DNA of 64,000 nucleotides from Flagellimonas_B algarum (GTDB taxonomy: Bacteria > Bacteroidota > Bacteroidia > Flavobacteriales > Flavobacteriaceae), in NCBI RefSeq assembly GCF_040513375.1, contig NZ_JBEVTG010000002.1, positions 682,001 to 746,000 of the forward strand. Direction: 5' to 3'. This document shows positions 17,117 through 25,285 of the stretch, in pieces. The notes below the pieces were generated by a model. That model was given only the letters and a program-made list of their open reading frames with translations. It made no database searches and was not told the origin of the DNA. Both the position numbers and the translations under genes were made by a program. Numbering within the stretch: position 1 is the first letter of the stretch; every line of letters begins with the position of its first letter.

Positions 17117-18007
17117 ATGTCATTTCACTCCATCCGTCTGTTCGTTTTACTCACCCTATTCGGGTTGGGCACCCTAACGGCACAGCACAGTATGGGATAT
17201 CGGTTGCAAGTCGGTGACGAGTTCAAGATCACCCAGTGGGCCGCACAAGAAATGACGCAGACCCTTGAAGGCAGCAGCCATGTTTTGAACAACGACCTTG
17301 AAGGGCGTTTCACCTTTAAGGTACAGGCGGTAGAAGATGGGGTACACACGATCGTGATGACCTTCGATGATTTTGCGATTAAATCGACTTCGAGTATGCA
17401 GGGTGAGGTCTTGAACGTTCGGGCCAGTGAGAAAATCGAAGGCGATATCATGTCGACCATATTCAATGCCTTGATCGGCCATGAACTTATCTTAAAGATG
17501 GATCGTCAAGGGGCGATATTGGAAACTTCGGGCAGTGATGGACTGATTACCAAAATGATCGCCGCGGCCAATATTACCGATGAGTTCACCATGGCCATGA
17601 TGCGAAAATCATTGGAAAAGGAGTTTGGGTCGGGGCTTGCCCAGAGTTTTGAACAAATGACCTTCTTCCACCCACCAAAGGCGGTTGCCATCGGGGAAAC
17701 CTGGCAAACCCGTTATGAAGGGAAAATAGATGCCGAGAATGAATGGACGTTAGAGCAAGTCGCTAATGGGACTACCGCTATCTCGGGTACGGCCAAGGCG
17801 ACAATGCAAAACCAAGACGATAGCTTATCACTGACGCTTGACGGCAATTTGGAAACCATGATCCAAGCTAAGGCATCAAACGGTTTCATGACTAAAATGA
17901 TGGTCAAAGGGGAATTCTCCGGAACCTCTGTTATGAATCAATTGGGCAGTGTCGAGATTCCGACCACCCTAAACCAAACAATCACTTACGAATTAATCAC
18001 GGAATAA
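17117..18007 (+). CDS. Secreted DUF6263-like protein
   Basis: A 296-residue protein with a signal peptide (MSFHSIRLFVLLTLFGLGTLTA, by position 1-22) and a beta-rich body with alternating strands. It starts YRLQVGDEFKITQWAAQEMTQ and later has FFHPPKAVAIGETWQ and TLNQTITYEL. The pattern of a duplicated, lipoprotein-carrier-like barrel half around a helical middle fits what I know of DUF6263, but that is recognition by pattern. The function is unknown; it is presumably periplasmic. The next gene starts on the base after its stop codon, so they form a pair. Confidence 0.65.
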   Translation: MSFHSIRLFVLLTLFGLGTLTAQHSMGYRLQVGDEFKITQWAAQEMTQTLEGSSHVLNNDLEGRFTFKVQAVEDGVHTIVMTFDDFAIKSTSSMQGEVLNVRASEKIEGDIMSTIFNALIGHELILKMDRQGAILETSGSDGLITKMIAAANITDEFTMAMMRKSLEKEFGSGLAQSFEQMTFFHPPKAVAIGETWQTRYEGKIDAENEWTLEQVANGTTAISGTAKATMQNQDDSLSLTLDGNLETMIQAKASNGFMTKMMVKGEFSGTSVMNQLGSVEIPTTLNQTITYELITE

Positions 18008-18523
18008 ATGTTCAATAAAAACTTCAAACTGATCTTAGCGGGTCTGATCATCGCTTACGCAGTATATCAATTCATCGAAGGATACATCGGCAACGGTATT
18101 TTCCTAATCCTTCTTTCAGGGATCTTCATTTTCCTGTACTTCAGGAACGAGATCATCTTATTGGCTTTCTTGCGCATGCGGAAGCAGGACATGGAAGGCA
18201 CCCAAAAATGGCTGTCGAAAATCAAGAACCCCGAAGCGGCCCTGATCACCAAACAACAAGGCTATTACAACTACCTGCACGGCATCATTTATTCCCAAAA
18301 GAACCTGACACAGGCTGAAAAGTACTTCAAAAAGGCCCTAAAATTAGGGTTGAACATGGATTATGACGTGGCCATGGCCAAATTGAGCCTTGCCGGTATC
18401 GCCATGCAAAAACGACGCAAGCGCGAGGCGACCACGCTTTTGAACGAAGCCAAGAAATTGGATAAGAACAACATGCTGACTGAACAAATCAAGATGATGC
18501 AACAGCAAATGAAGCGCATCTAG
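18008..18523 (+). CDS. Membrane-anchored TPR-like protein
   Basis: The 171-residue protein has two N-terminal membrane helices (FKLILAGLIIAYAVYQFI and GIFLILLSGIFIFLYF). A basic helical cytoplasmic part follows, with at least two TPR-like units (YNYLHGIIYSQKNLTQAEKYFKKALKLG and AKLSLAGIAMQKRRKREATTLLNEAKKLD, given here as positions about 95-155). TPR repeats mediate protein contacts; the partner is unknown. The start codon directly follows the DUF6263-like stop. It ends 3 bases before the convergent transglycosylase gene. Confidence 0.7.
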   Translation: MFNKNFKLILAGLIIAYAVYQFIEGYIGNGIFLILLSGIFIFLYFRNEIILLAFLRMRKQDMEGTQKWLSKIKNPEAALITKQQGYYNYLHGIIYSQKNLTQAEKYFKKALKLGLNMDYDVAMAKLSLAGIAMQKRRKREATTLLNEAKKLDKNNMLTEQIKMMQQQMKRI

Positions 18524-18526
18524 GCC

Positions 18527-19477
18527 TTAATCGACCTTGTAATACCCTTTGTTCGGGATTTCGATGACGTACTTTTTGCGCGAGGCATTGTTCAAATGCG
18601 GTTCACGCAGCCAAGGATTATGTCTTTTCAATATTTTGTAATTGATCTCATAAAGACCGGCAAAGTCAGCCCAGCTGTTGACAACCGTATCGACTTCGAC
18701 CGTAAAGGTGGGTACCATTTCGTACAGGTCGGCCTCATCGAGTTCAAAGCCATAATTTTCGGGATGGGAAAGAATCTCCTTAATCGCTAGGATCCGGAAC
18801 ACATAGCGGCCGGTCTCTTGCCCTAAAAGCAAATCGTAGTAATCGTCGACCTTTTGGATGCGCATGTACTTCTGGATGCCGGCAGGCCCCGCATTGTACG
18901 CAGCGGCGGTCAGCGTCCAGCTTTTGAATTTACCCTTCCATTTTTTTAGGTACTCACAAGCTGCTTGAGTCGACTTGCGAACGTGATACCGTTCATCGAC
19001 ATTGGCATTCACTTCCAAACCGTATTCTCGGCCCGTACCCTTCATAAAATGCCATAGTCCGGATGCCCCGGCGGGTGATGGCACGTCTATCAAACCACTT
19101 TCGGCAACGGCCAAGTACTTAAAATCGTCTGGGATTCCGTTTTTGGCCAAAATCGGCTCAATGATCGGGAAGTACTTATTGGCGCGCTTCATCAATAAAA
19201 GCGCGTTCGATTGCCAATAGGTGTTCACCAAGAATTCACGATCGACCCGTTCCATGATTTCAGGGTCGTCTACGGGAACCGGTTCTCCGGCGAAATTCAA
19301 GTCCTCAGGTATGGCAATGGCACTGATCCGGTATGCTTCCGATACACTTTTATCGTCTTCCTTATTTTCAATGGCATCGTCGGGCTGAGCATCACCAGAG
19401 GCTTGTATGGCATAAACGAAGGTGGCGATGACAAACAAAAAGCCGATGGTGGCCAATACGTTCTTGAGGTACTTCAT
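18527..19477 (-). CDS. Lytic transglycosylase (SLT domain, MltD-like)
   Basis: The 316-residue protein has an N-terminal membrane or signal helix (LATIGFLFVIATFVYAIQA). From about residue 100 it has a Slt70-type domain: KYLAVAESGLID holds the catalytic glutamate, then PAGASGLWHFMKGTGREYGL and AAYNAGP. After it, a segment ending LKRHNPWLREP...YVIEIP looks like a single degenerate LysM-like or MltD-type tail. It cleaves the glycan chains of peptidoglycan in the periplasm. It follows an alpha/beta hydrolase gene by 31 bases on the same strand. Confidence 0.88.
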   Translation of the reverse strand: MKYLKNVLATIGFLFVIATFVYAIQASGDAQPDDAIENKEDDKSVSEAYRISAIAIPEDLNFAGEPVPVDDPEIMERVDREFLVNTYWQSNALLLMKRANKYFPIIEPILAKNGIPDDFKYLAVAESGLIDVPSPAGASGLWHFMKGTGREYGLEVNANVDERYHVRKSTQAACEYLKKWKGKFKSWTLTAAAYNAGPAGIQKYMRIQKVDDYYDLLLGQETGRYVFRILAIKEILSHPENYGFELDEADLYEMVPTFTVEVDTVVNSWADFAGLYEINYKILKRHNPWLREPHLNNASRKKYVIEIPNKGYYKVD

Positions 19478-19508
19478 AGTATTGATTCCTTAATTCCTTT
19501 GCAAGATA

Positions 19509-20186
19509 CTACTTCCCGTGAGCTCCTTCCAAAATAATCGCCGGCAAGTGCTCATTGAACCAACGAGCCCTATGGATGATCATCGTATGGGTGCCGTTCT
19601 TAACGGATATGCAATCCTTGATGTTTACTATGGGAAACACCGCATCCTTATCTCCATGGATGTGCACCAGGTTTATGGGCGGATCATCTTGCTTCCAATT
19701 CACGATCTGATCGATGGCCCAGTCGATGTAGCGACGGTCACGTACCGAGAGGTATTGTTCATACAGGGCCAAGCGTTTGGTCACGGTCTCACCAAAAGCG
19801 TATTTGGCCAAAAGCTCCACGTTGTTTACCAGCCCGGTGGGCAAAAGTTTATGGACTTTGGTGTACTTCGCGAAAAGCATACGTTTCGGCAGTTCGGAAG
19901 TACGCTTCACACAAGAAACGGCGATGATGCGCTCTACGGCCATATGTTTGGCCATTTCCTGCACCAACATCCCCCCGAAAGAGACCCCAAGGAGAATCGG
20001 TTTGCGGTGTTTGATATGTGTTGCCATTTTTTGCGCATACTGCGCCAACGACATTCCGGGGTCGGGAACAAACCATTGCAAACGGATCAGTTCGAACCGA
20101 TCTTCGGGCAATTTCAAGCCATCGAATATGGATGGATTGGCGGCCATTCCGGGCATGAGGTATATAACGGTCTTCCTGTCGGACAT
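19509..20186 (-). CDS. Alpha/beta hydrolase
   Basis: A 225-residue protein without a signal peptide. It has the oxyanion strand YLMPGMAANPSIFDGL and the nucleophile elbow GVSFGGMLVQEMA. The acid is probably in VHIHGDKDAVFP, and the histidine in GTHTMIIHRARWFNE. This is a cytoplasmic serine hydrolase of unknown substrate. It is co-directional with the lytic transglycosylase gene downstream. The 173-base gap to the next, divergent gene holds no further ORF that I can support. Confidence 0.75.
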   Translation of the reverse strand: MSDRKTVIYLMPGMAANPSIFDGLKLPEDRFELIRLQWFVPDPGMSLAQYAQKMATHIKHRKPILLGVSFGGMLVQEMAKHMAVERIIAVSCVKRTSELPKRMLFAKYTKVHKLLPTGLVNNVELLAKYAFGETVTKRLALYEQYLSVRDRRYIDWAIDQIVNWKQDDPPINLVHIHGDKDAVFPIVNIKDCISVKNGTHTMIIHRARWFNEHLPAIILEGAHGK

Positions 20187-20359
20187 TAGTGTATATGGTC
20201 GATTTCCCTAGGAAATTAGGGATTTTTTAACTAATTTTGCCTTCCGTTTGCATCACATCCTACATTTTTTGCACACGGATTTTAGGGGATTAACTACTAG
20301 CGGATTACGGGTCTTGACTTCGTAATCTTTTTGTCTAGTCTCAATATTAACTAAACTAT

Positions 20360-20653
20360 ATGACTGAAATGGAAATTAAGGACAATAGTTTCTTGCGCCA
20401 ATTCGAAACCAAAGTCGATGGACATCTTGCCAAGATCGAGTATTCATCCCAAGAGCGAAAGGTATTTTTGACCAAACTGGTCATTCCCGAAGAAATTTCC
20501 CAAGAAGGCTTTAAAGAAGACTTCATCAAAGGGGTGTTGCACCAGATCCAAGAACAGAATTTAAGGGTCGTTCCTACAAGTCCACATATCGCGGGCTTTT
20601 TGAGAAAAAACAGACAATACAAAGAGATGCTGCCCGTAGGCATCCGCATCTAA
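20360..20653 (+). CDS. Small GNAT-like N-acetyltransferase (COG2388 type)
   Basis: The 97-residue protein resembles the small single-domain acetyltransferases of the YjdJ group. It has FLTKLVIPEEISQEGFKEDFIKGVLHQI, where larger GNATs have the acetyl-CoA loop, then LRVVPTSPHIAGFLRKNRQYKEML, the conserved P.CPFV/S.YI.KH-like end. The substrate is unknown. It is monocistronic, with a terminator 5 bases downstream. A second ATG at 20369 is possible. Confidence 0.7.
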   Translation: MTEMEIKDNSFLRQFETKVDGHLAKIEYSSQERKVFLTKLVIPEEISQEGFKEDFIKGVLHQIQEQNLRVVPTSPHIAGFLRKNRQYKEMLPVGIRI

Positions 20654-20657
20654 CGAT

Positions 20658-20682
20658 AAAACCTCCGCAAGGGGGTTTTTTT
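20658..20682 (+). terminator. Intrinsic terminator
   Basis: The stem AAAACCTCC / GGGGGTTTT with a GCAA loop and a T-run follows the small acetyltransferase gene. The final T bases reach the stop codon of the convergent mtaB gene. Confidence 0.8.
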
Positions 20683-22009
20683 ATACCAAGATATTTTCTT
20701 CCGTAAAGGCGAACCGCACCAGTCCGTCAGCATCGATTTCCTTCAATTCCACTTCATGCAGGGTATTCACTAAGGCCGGGTCCCAAGGGGCCTTGACCTT
20801 CACGTAGTTTTCGGTAAACCCATGAATGTACCCCGATTTGTTCTCCCCTTCGAAGAGTACGGATCGTTTTGAACCCAATTGACTTTCATAGAACGCACGT
20901 CGTTTTTTTACCGAAAGGCCGCGCAACATCTTGCTCCGTTTGTGCCTGATTTGCTTAGGAACCGCGCCTTCCATATCGGCGGCCAAGGTATTGTCGCGTT
21001 CGGAATAAGTGAACACGTGCAAGTAAGAGATATCCAATTCGTTCAAGAAATGATAGGTTTCCATGAAGTGTGCATCGGTCTCCCCTGGGAACCCAACGAT
21101 CACATCGACCCCGATACAGGCGTGGGGCATGACCTTTTTGATCCTTTCGACCCGATCGACATAGAGCTGCGTAAGATAGCGGCGTCTCATTTTCTTCAAA
21201 ATGGCATCACTGCCACTTTGTAACGGAATATGGAAATGCGGAACGAAGGATTCGCTTTGGGCTACGAAATCGATGGTTTGGTTTTTCAACAGGTTCGGTT
21301 CGATGGATGAAATCCGTAAGCGGTGTATGCCCTGAACGGTATCTAAGGCGGTTACCAAATCGAAAAAGGTATGTTCATGCTTCTTGTTTCCGAATTCACC
21401 TTTGCCATAGTCCCCGATATTGACTCCGGTCAACACGATTTCCTTGATCCCCTTGGCGGCGATTTCAGCAGCGTTGGTCAATACATTCGACAAGGAATCG
21501 CTCCGTGAAATACCCCTGGCCAGAGGAATGGTGCAATAGGTACATTTGTAATCGCAGCCGTCTTGCACCTTTAAAAAGGCTCGGGTTCGATCACCAATGG
21601 CATAGCTGCCCACATAGAAATCAGCCTCTTCGATTTCACAGGAGTGTACTTGGCCGAAATCATTCTTCGACAGGTCGTTGATGTAATCGGTAATCTTGAA
21701 TTTCTCCGTCGCACCAAGGACCAGGTCGACCCCATCGACCGCGGCCAAGGCTTCAGGCTTCAATTGGGCATAACAACCCACAGCGGCGACAAAGGCCTCT
21801 GGGTTTTTTTTAAGGGCCTGCCGAACAACGGTTTTAAAACGCTTATCCGCGTTCTCGGTCACCGAACAGGTATTGATGACATAGATATCGGCTACCTCTT
21901 CGAAGTCGACACGGTCGAATTGCCGTGCCTCGAAGTCTCTAGCTATCGTTGAAGTTTCTGAAAAGTTGAGCTTACAGCCCAACGTATAAAATGCGACTTT
22001 CTTGTTCAT
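20681..22009 (-). CDS. mtaB: tRNA (t6A37) methylthiotransferase MtaB
   Basis: A 442-residue radical-SAM methylthiotransferase. The N-terminal UPF0004 domain has three cluster cysteines (LGCKLNFSET, INTCSVTENA, AVGCYAQ). The radical-SAM motif is CDYKCTYC in VQDGCDYKCTYCTIPLARG, and a TRAM-like tail follows. It adds a methylthio group to t6A at position 37 of tRNAs. GCKLN and the length point to MtaB rather than MiaB or RimO. MNKK at 22009 is preferred; the longer form starting at 22024 adds MGGRP. Confidence 0.92.
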   Translation of the reverse strand: MNKKVAFYTLGCKLNFSETSTIARDFEARQFDRVDFEEVADIYVINTCSVTENADKRFKTVVRQALKKNPEAFVAAVGCYAQLKPEALAAVDGVDLVLGATEKFKITDYINDLSKNDFGQVHSCEIEEADFYVGSYAIGDRTRAFLKVQDGCDYKCTYCTIPLARGISRSDSLSNVLTNAAEIAAKGIKEIVLTGVNIGDYGKGEFGNKKHEHTFFDLVTALDTVQGIHRLRISSIEPNLLKNQTIDFVAQSESFVPHFHIPLQSGSDAILKKMRRRYLTQLYVDRVERIKKVMPHACIGVDVIVGFPGETDAHFMETYHFLNELDISYLHVFTYSERDNTLAADMEGAVPKQIRHKRSKMLRGLSVKKRRAFYESQLGSKRSVLFEGENKSGYIHGFTENYVKVKAPWDPALVNTLHEVELKEIDADGLVRFAFTEENILV

Positions 22010-22078
22010 CGGTCTACCTCCCATTCAGGCCTGCAAAGATATCAAATTTAAGCTGTTGGTTCTAAAAGGGATAGCCCC

Positions 22079-23254
22079 TTAATTGCGACGCCATTTTTGG
22101 GTCATGCTATAGACGGTTTCCAATATCCGAGCTTCGGTATCGTCGAAATCAACATCCCGACGCCCCATCATGGCCTTAGCGGTCTCAAAAGCTTTTTTGG
22201 TCAGGTAGGTCGTAAAACCGGAAGCACTTCCCCAACTGTAACTCGGAACGAAGTTTCGCGGAAAACCGGATCCGAAGATATTGGCACTGACGCCGACCAC
22301 CGTTCCGGTATTGAACATTACATTGATGCCACATTTACTGTGATCCCCCATGATGAGCCCGCAAAATTGAAGTCCGGTCTTGGCAAACCCTTCCTTTTGG
22401 TAGTCCCACAGCCTGACTTCGGCATAATTGTTCTTGAGGTTGGAAGTATTGGTATCGGCACCGAGATTGCACCATTCCCCTAGTACGGAATTCCCTAAAA
22501 AGCCATCATGCCCTTTATTGGAATAGGCGAATAGCACTGAATTATTGACCTCACCACCGACCTTGCAATACGGCCCGAAGGTACAGGCACCATAAATCTT
22601 GGCCCCCATCTTTAAAATGGCCCCTTCGCCAAGGGCGAGTCCACCCCTGATGATACATCCCTCCATAACTTCGGCTCCAGCGCCGATATAAATGGGTCCG
22701 TTGGTCGCATTTAAAATGGAACATTCGACTTTCGCACCCGCTTCCAAGAACACCGCATCCGGATTGATCACGGTATTGGTCGATGATAAAGGTTGCGAAC
22801 GTCGCCCTTTGGTCAAAAGCGCGAAATCCGCCTTTAAGGCATCGGCATTTTTTGAGAAAATATCCCAGGTATGTTTGATGGTCGCTTCACCGGCATCATA
22901 ACTGATCGAACGATAGGACGATAGACTGAAGTCGGCCGTCGCGTCTTCCGTAGCATAGGCAACGACCTCCCCATTGGCGATAATGGCTTCACCCAGTTGC
23001 AATTGACCCACCAATTCGAGCAAGGTTTCGGTAGGCAGGTAATCCGCGCTGATCACCACGTTGCGAGCTGTGGTGGTAAGCGGGAACTTCTCTGCAAGAT
23101 AGGCTTCGGTCAGCACGCTGCATGGGGCTCCCAATAGCTTCTCCCATTTTTCACGTAAGGTCAAGATCCCTACCCGAAGTTCAGCTACCGGTCGCGTAAA
23201 CGTCAATGGAAATAAAGCTTCCCTTGAGGTGCCATCGGAGAGAATGTAGTTCAT
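22079..23254 (-). CDS. GlmU-like sugar nucleotidyltransferase with hexapeptide repeats
   Basis: The 391-residue protein has a short nucleotidyltransferase-like N-terminal half (SDGTSREALFPLTFTRPVAELRVGILTLREKWE, by position). From about residue 170 it has a left-handed beta helix with hexapeptide repeats (VFLEAGAKVECSILNATNGPIYIGAGAEV and onwards). The arrangement is that of the GlmU family protein common in Bacteroidetes. The N-terminal motif lacks the full GxGxRxxP loop of GlmU, so the reaction is uncertain; UDP-sugar or acyltransfer roles are possible. The frame extends to 23293, but that ATG lies in the rpmE terminator, so 23254 (or 23266) is chosen. Confidence 0.78.
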   Translation of the reverse strand: MNYILSDGTSREALFPLTFTRPVAELRVGILTLREKWEKLLGAPCSVLTEAYLAEKFPLTTTARNVVISADYLPTETLLELVGQLQLGEAIIANGEVVAYATEDATADFSLSSYRSISYDAGEATIKHTWDIFSKNADALKADFALLTKGRRSQPLSSTNTVINPDAVFLEAGAKVECSILNATNGPIYIGAGAEVMEGCIIRGGLALGEGAILKMGAKIYGACTFGPYCKVGGEVNNSVLFAYSNKGHDGFLGNSVLGEWCNLGADTNTSNLKNNYAEVRLWDYQKEGFAKTGLQFCGLIMGDHSKCGINVMFNTGTVVGVSANIFGSGFPRNFVPSYSWGSASGFTTYLTKKAFETAKAMMGRRDVDFDDTEARILETVYSMTQKWRRN

Positions 23255-23271
23255 ATGCGTAGCCATATGGT

Positions 23272-23309
23272 CTAAAAATAAAAACGCCTTCATTAAAAAC
23301 GAAGGCGTT
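23272..23309 (-). terminator. Intrinsic terminator after rpmE2
   Basis: On the minus strand a 9-bp stem (AACGCCTTC / GAAGGCGTT, 9-base loop) is followed by TTTTTATTTTT. It starts 25 bases after the L31 stop and overlaps the longest possible start of the GlmU-like gene. Confidence 0.85.
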
Positions 23310-23334
23310 GTCGGTATATTTTAAGAAAAGGTGC

Positions 23335-23604
23335 TTATTCGGCTTTCTTTTCCTCTTTGCTGAATTTCTTGTACTTGTTCTTGAACTTGTCGATTCGACC
23401 GGCCGTATCGACCAATTTCGTCTTCCCGGTATAATATGGGTGTGATGTTCTCGAAATTTCCAACTTGATCAAAGGGTATTCTACGCCTTCAACCGTAATC
23501 GTTTCTTTTGATTCTGCAGTTGACTTGGTGATGAACACGTCGTCGTTCGACATGTCTTTGAAAGCAACCAATCTATAGTTTTCTGGGTGTAAACCTGTTT
23601 TCAT
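23335..23604 (-). CDS. rpmE2: 50S ribosomal protein L31 type B
   Basis: An 89-residue L31: it starts MKTGLHPENYRLVAFKDMSN and has SRTSHPYYTGKTKLVDTAGRIDKFKNKYKKF (by position 50-80). The CxxC zinc pairs of type A L31 are absent, so this is the zinc-independent (C-minus) form. In Proteobacteria and Bacillus this form is induced by zinc shortage, but in flavobacteria it is often the only L31. An ideal promoter lies upstream and a terminator downstream. Confidence 0.95.
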   Translation of the reverse strand: MKTGLHPENYRLVAFKDMSNDDVFITKSTAESKETITVEGVEYPLIKLEISRTSHPYYTGKTKLVDTAGRIDKFKNKYKKFSKEEKKAE

Positions 23605-23640
23605 CGCTGTATCTTCTTAATTCTAGGAATTTTCGAGCTG

Positions 23641-23670
23641 CAAATTTAGTTATTTTTTGAACAATGCCAA
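23641..23670 (-). promoter_or_regulatory. Bacteroidetes-type promoter of rpmE2
   Basis: On the minus strand TTG (23668-23670), 19 bases, then TAAATTTG (23641-23648). The spacing is identical to that of the rpmH promoter. It lies about 37 bases upstream of the L31 start. Confidence 0.78.
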
Positions 23671-23767
23671 CCCCAAAATATTAAAAAAGAAATAATTGTA
23701 CATTTAGTTGTAACAAAAGTGTGGGATTCCGCACTAACCAATGGTAATCAACTTAAATTTTAATACA

Positions 23768-24295
23768 ATGGAAGGAACTCCTCCGAAAACTGGAAAGTTT
23801 TCATTGAATTATGGGGCCCTATTGGGTCTTGTCGGTATTGTTTTCGGCTTTATGCTGTATTCTGCCGATATGCATTATGAGCAAGGCTGGGAAATCAACG
23901 CGATCAACCTGGTCATTATGGCGGGTATCATCATTTTCGGTATCGCACAGTTCAGAAAAGCCAATGCCGGGTATTTGACCTTGGGCCAAGCCATGAAAGT
24001 GGGCCTCGGTATCGCCTTGGTGGGCTTTGTTATCGGTATCATCTACCAAATGATCTTCATCAATGTCATCGAACCTGAGTTCATGGACAATATGATGGAA
24101 ATCAGAAAGGCCGAGATGATCGCTCAAAACCCGAACATGACGCAAGAACAGGTCGACAACGCTACGGAAATGATGAAGAAATTCTCAGGTCCGGGCATGA
24201 TGATCGCTTTCGGTGCCTTGGCCAGTATTTTTTTCGGTGCCATTTTCTCATTGATCGGTGGCCTTATCTTAAAGAAAGCACAGCCGACCTACTAA
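23768..24295 (+). CDS. DUF4199 family membrane protein
   Basis: The 175-residue protein has four membrane helices: ALLGLVGIVFGFMLYSA, INLVIMAGIIIFGIAQF, KVGLGIALVGFVIGIIYQMIF and GPGMMIAFGALASIFFGAIFSLIGGLIL (the last by position 140-170). A soluble loop with NPNMTQEQVDNATEMM separates helices 3 and 4. This is the usual DUF4199 layout; function is unknown. It sits directly upstream of a family 2 glycosyltransferase gene, an arrangement I recall as common in flavobacteria. ATG 23768 is preferred over 23741. Confidence 0.85.
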   Translation: MEGTPPKTGKFSLNYGALLGLVGIVFGFMLYSADMHYEQGWEINAINLVIMAGIIIFGIAQFRKANAGYLTLGQAMKVGLGIALVGFVIGIIYQMIFINVIEPEFMDNMMEIRKAEMIAQNPNMTQEQVDNATEMMKKFSGPGMMIAFGALASIFFGAIFSLIGGLILKKAQPTY

Positions 24296-24307
24296 ACCAA
24301 AAAGTGG

Positions 24308-24315
24308 TACTTTTG
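24308..24315 (+). promoter_or_regulatory. Candidate -7 box for the glycosyltransferase gene
   Basis: TACTTTTG fits TAnnTTTG and lies 22 bases before the ATG at 24338, just after the DUF4199 stop. Confidence 0.45.
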
Positions 24316-24337
24316 AGGGAACTTCGCGAATAGGCAC

Positions 24338-25285
24338 ATGCAGTTATCTATTGTAATTCCCTTACTCAACGAAAAAGAATCACTTCATGAACTACACGAT
24401 TGGATCGCTGCGGTTATGCGGTCCAATCGTTTTTTATATGAGGTCATCTTCATCGATGATGGCAGTACCGATGGTTCTTGGCAGGTTATCGAACAATTGG
24501 GTGCCGAACATCGGGAAGTCAAAGGAATCAGGTTTCCGAAAAACTTCGGGAAGTCACAGGCTTTACATGCGGGTTTTCGTGAGGCACAAGGTGATGTCGT
24601 GATCACCATGGATGCCGATTTGCAAGACAATCCTGATGAAATCCCCGAATTGTACCATCTCATCACAGAGCAAGGTTTCGACTTGGTCTCGGGATGGAAG
24701 AAAAAACGGTTCGATTCTTTTTTCGCCAAAAACCTTCCTTCCAAACTTTTCAATTGGGCCGCACGGAAAACCTCCGGGGTCGCGCTACATGACTTCAATT
24801 GTGGTTTAAAGGCTTTTCGAAAAGAGGTCATCAAGAATATCGAGGTTTCGGGTGAAATGCACCGCTATATCCCGGTTTTGGCCAAAAGCGCCGGCTTTTC
24901 GACCATAGGTGAAAAAGTAGTCAAACACCAAGCCCGTAAATACGGTGAAACCAAATTCGGGGCCGAACGCTTCATCAACGGCTTTCTAGATCTTTTGACC
25001 ATTTGGTTCGTTTCCAAATTCGGAAAACGCCCCATGCACCTCTTCGGGGCTTGGGGGGTCTTCGTTTTCTTTATCGGCTTCGCTTTTTCGGTATATCTGG
25101 GAATCGATAAGCTTTTTTTGGACCCCACCGGACGGTTGATCACCGATCGCCCACAATTCTATATCGCTTTGGTCTGTATGGTTTTAGGTACCCAGCTCTT
25201 TCTAGCGGGCTTTTTGGGTGAAATCATCATCAGGGCCAAAAAGAATGTCGAAGGCTATTCGGTAAGCGAAACACTGAACGTTTAA
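24338..25285 (+). CDS. Family 2 glycosyltransferase, polyprenyl-phosphate type (DPM1/GtrB-like)
   Basis: A 315-residue GT2 enzyme with a GT-A domain: IVIPLLNEKESL, FIDDGSTDGSW and the metal-binding MDADLQDNPDEI. Then KYGETKFG is seen, and two C-terminal membrane helices (LFGAWGVFVFFIGFAFSVYL; YIALVCMVLGTQLFLAGFLG). This build is that of enzymes that load a sugar on a polyprenyl phosphate for cell-envelope glycans. The sugar cannot be told from sequence. It ends by sharing TTAA with the stop of the convergent T9SS cargo gene. Confidence 0.88.
   Translation: MQLSIVIPLLNEKESLHELHDWIAAVMRSNRFLYEVIFIDDGSTDGSWQVIEQLGAEHREVKGIRFPKNFGKSQALHAGFREAQGDVVITMDADLQDNPDEIPELYHLITEQGFDLVSGWKKKRFDSFFAKNLPSKLFNWAARKTSGVALHDFNCGLKAFRKEVIKNIEVSGEMHRYIPVLAKSAGFSTIGEKVVKHQARKYGETKFGAERFINGFLDLLTIWFVSKFGKRPMHLFGAWGVFVFFIGFAFSVYLGIDKLFLDPTGRLITDRPQFYIALVCMVLGTQLFLAGFLGEIIIRAKKNVEGYSVSETLNV

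Noticed and set aside
20187..20359. Possible small RNA or gene in the 173-base divergent spacer
   Set aside because: A TAATTTTG box (20232-20239) points to the plus strand, but no structured RNA or reading frame can be supported; it may only be a long leader of the small acetyltransferase gene.
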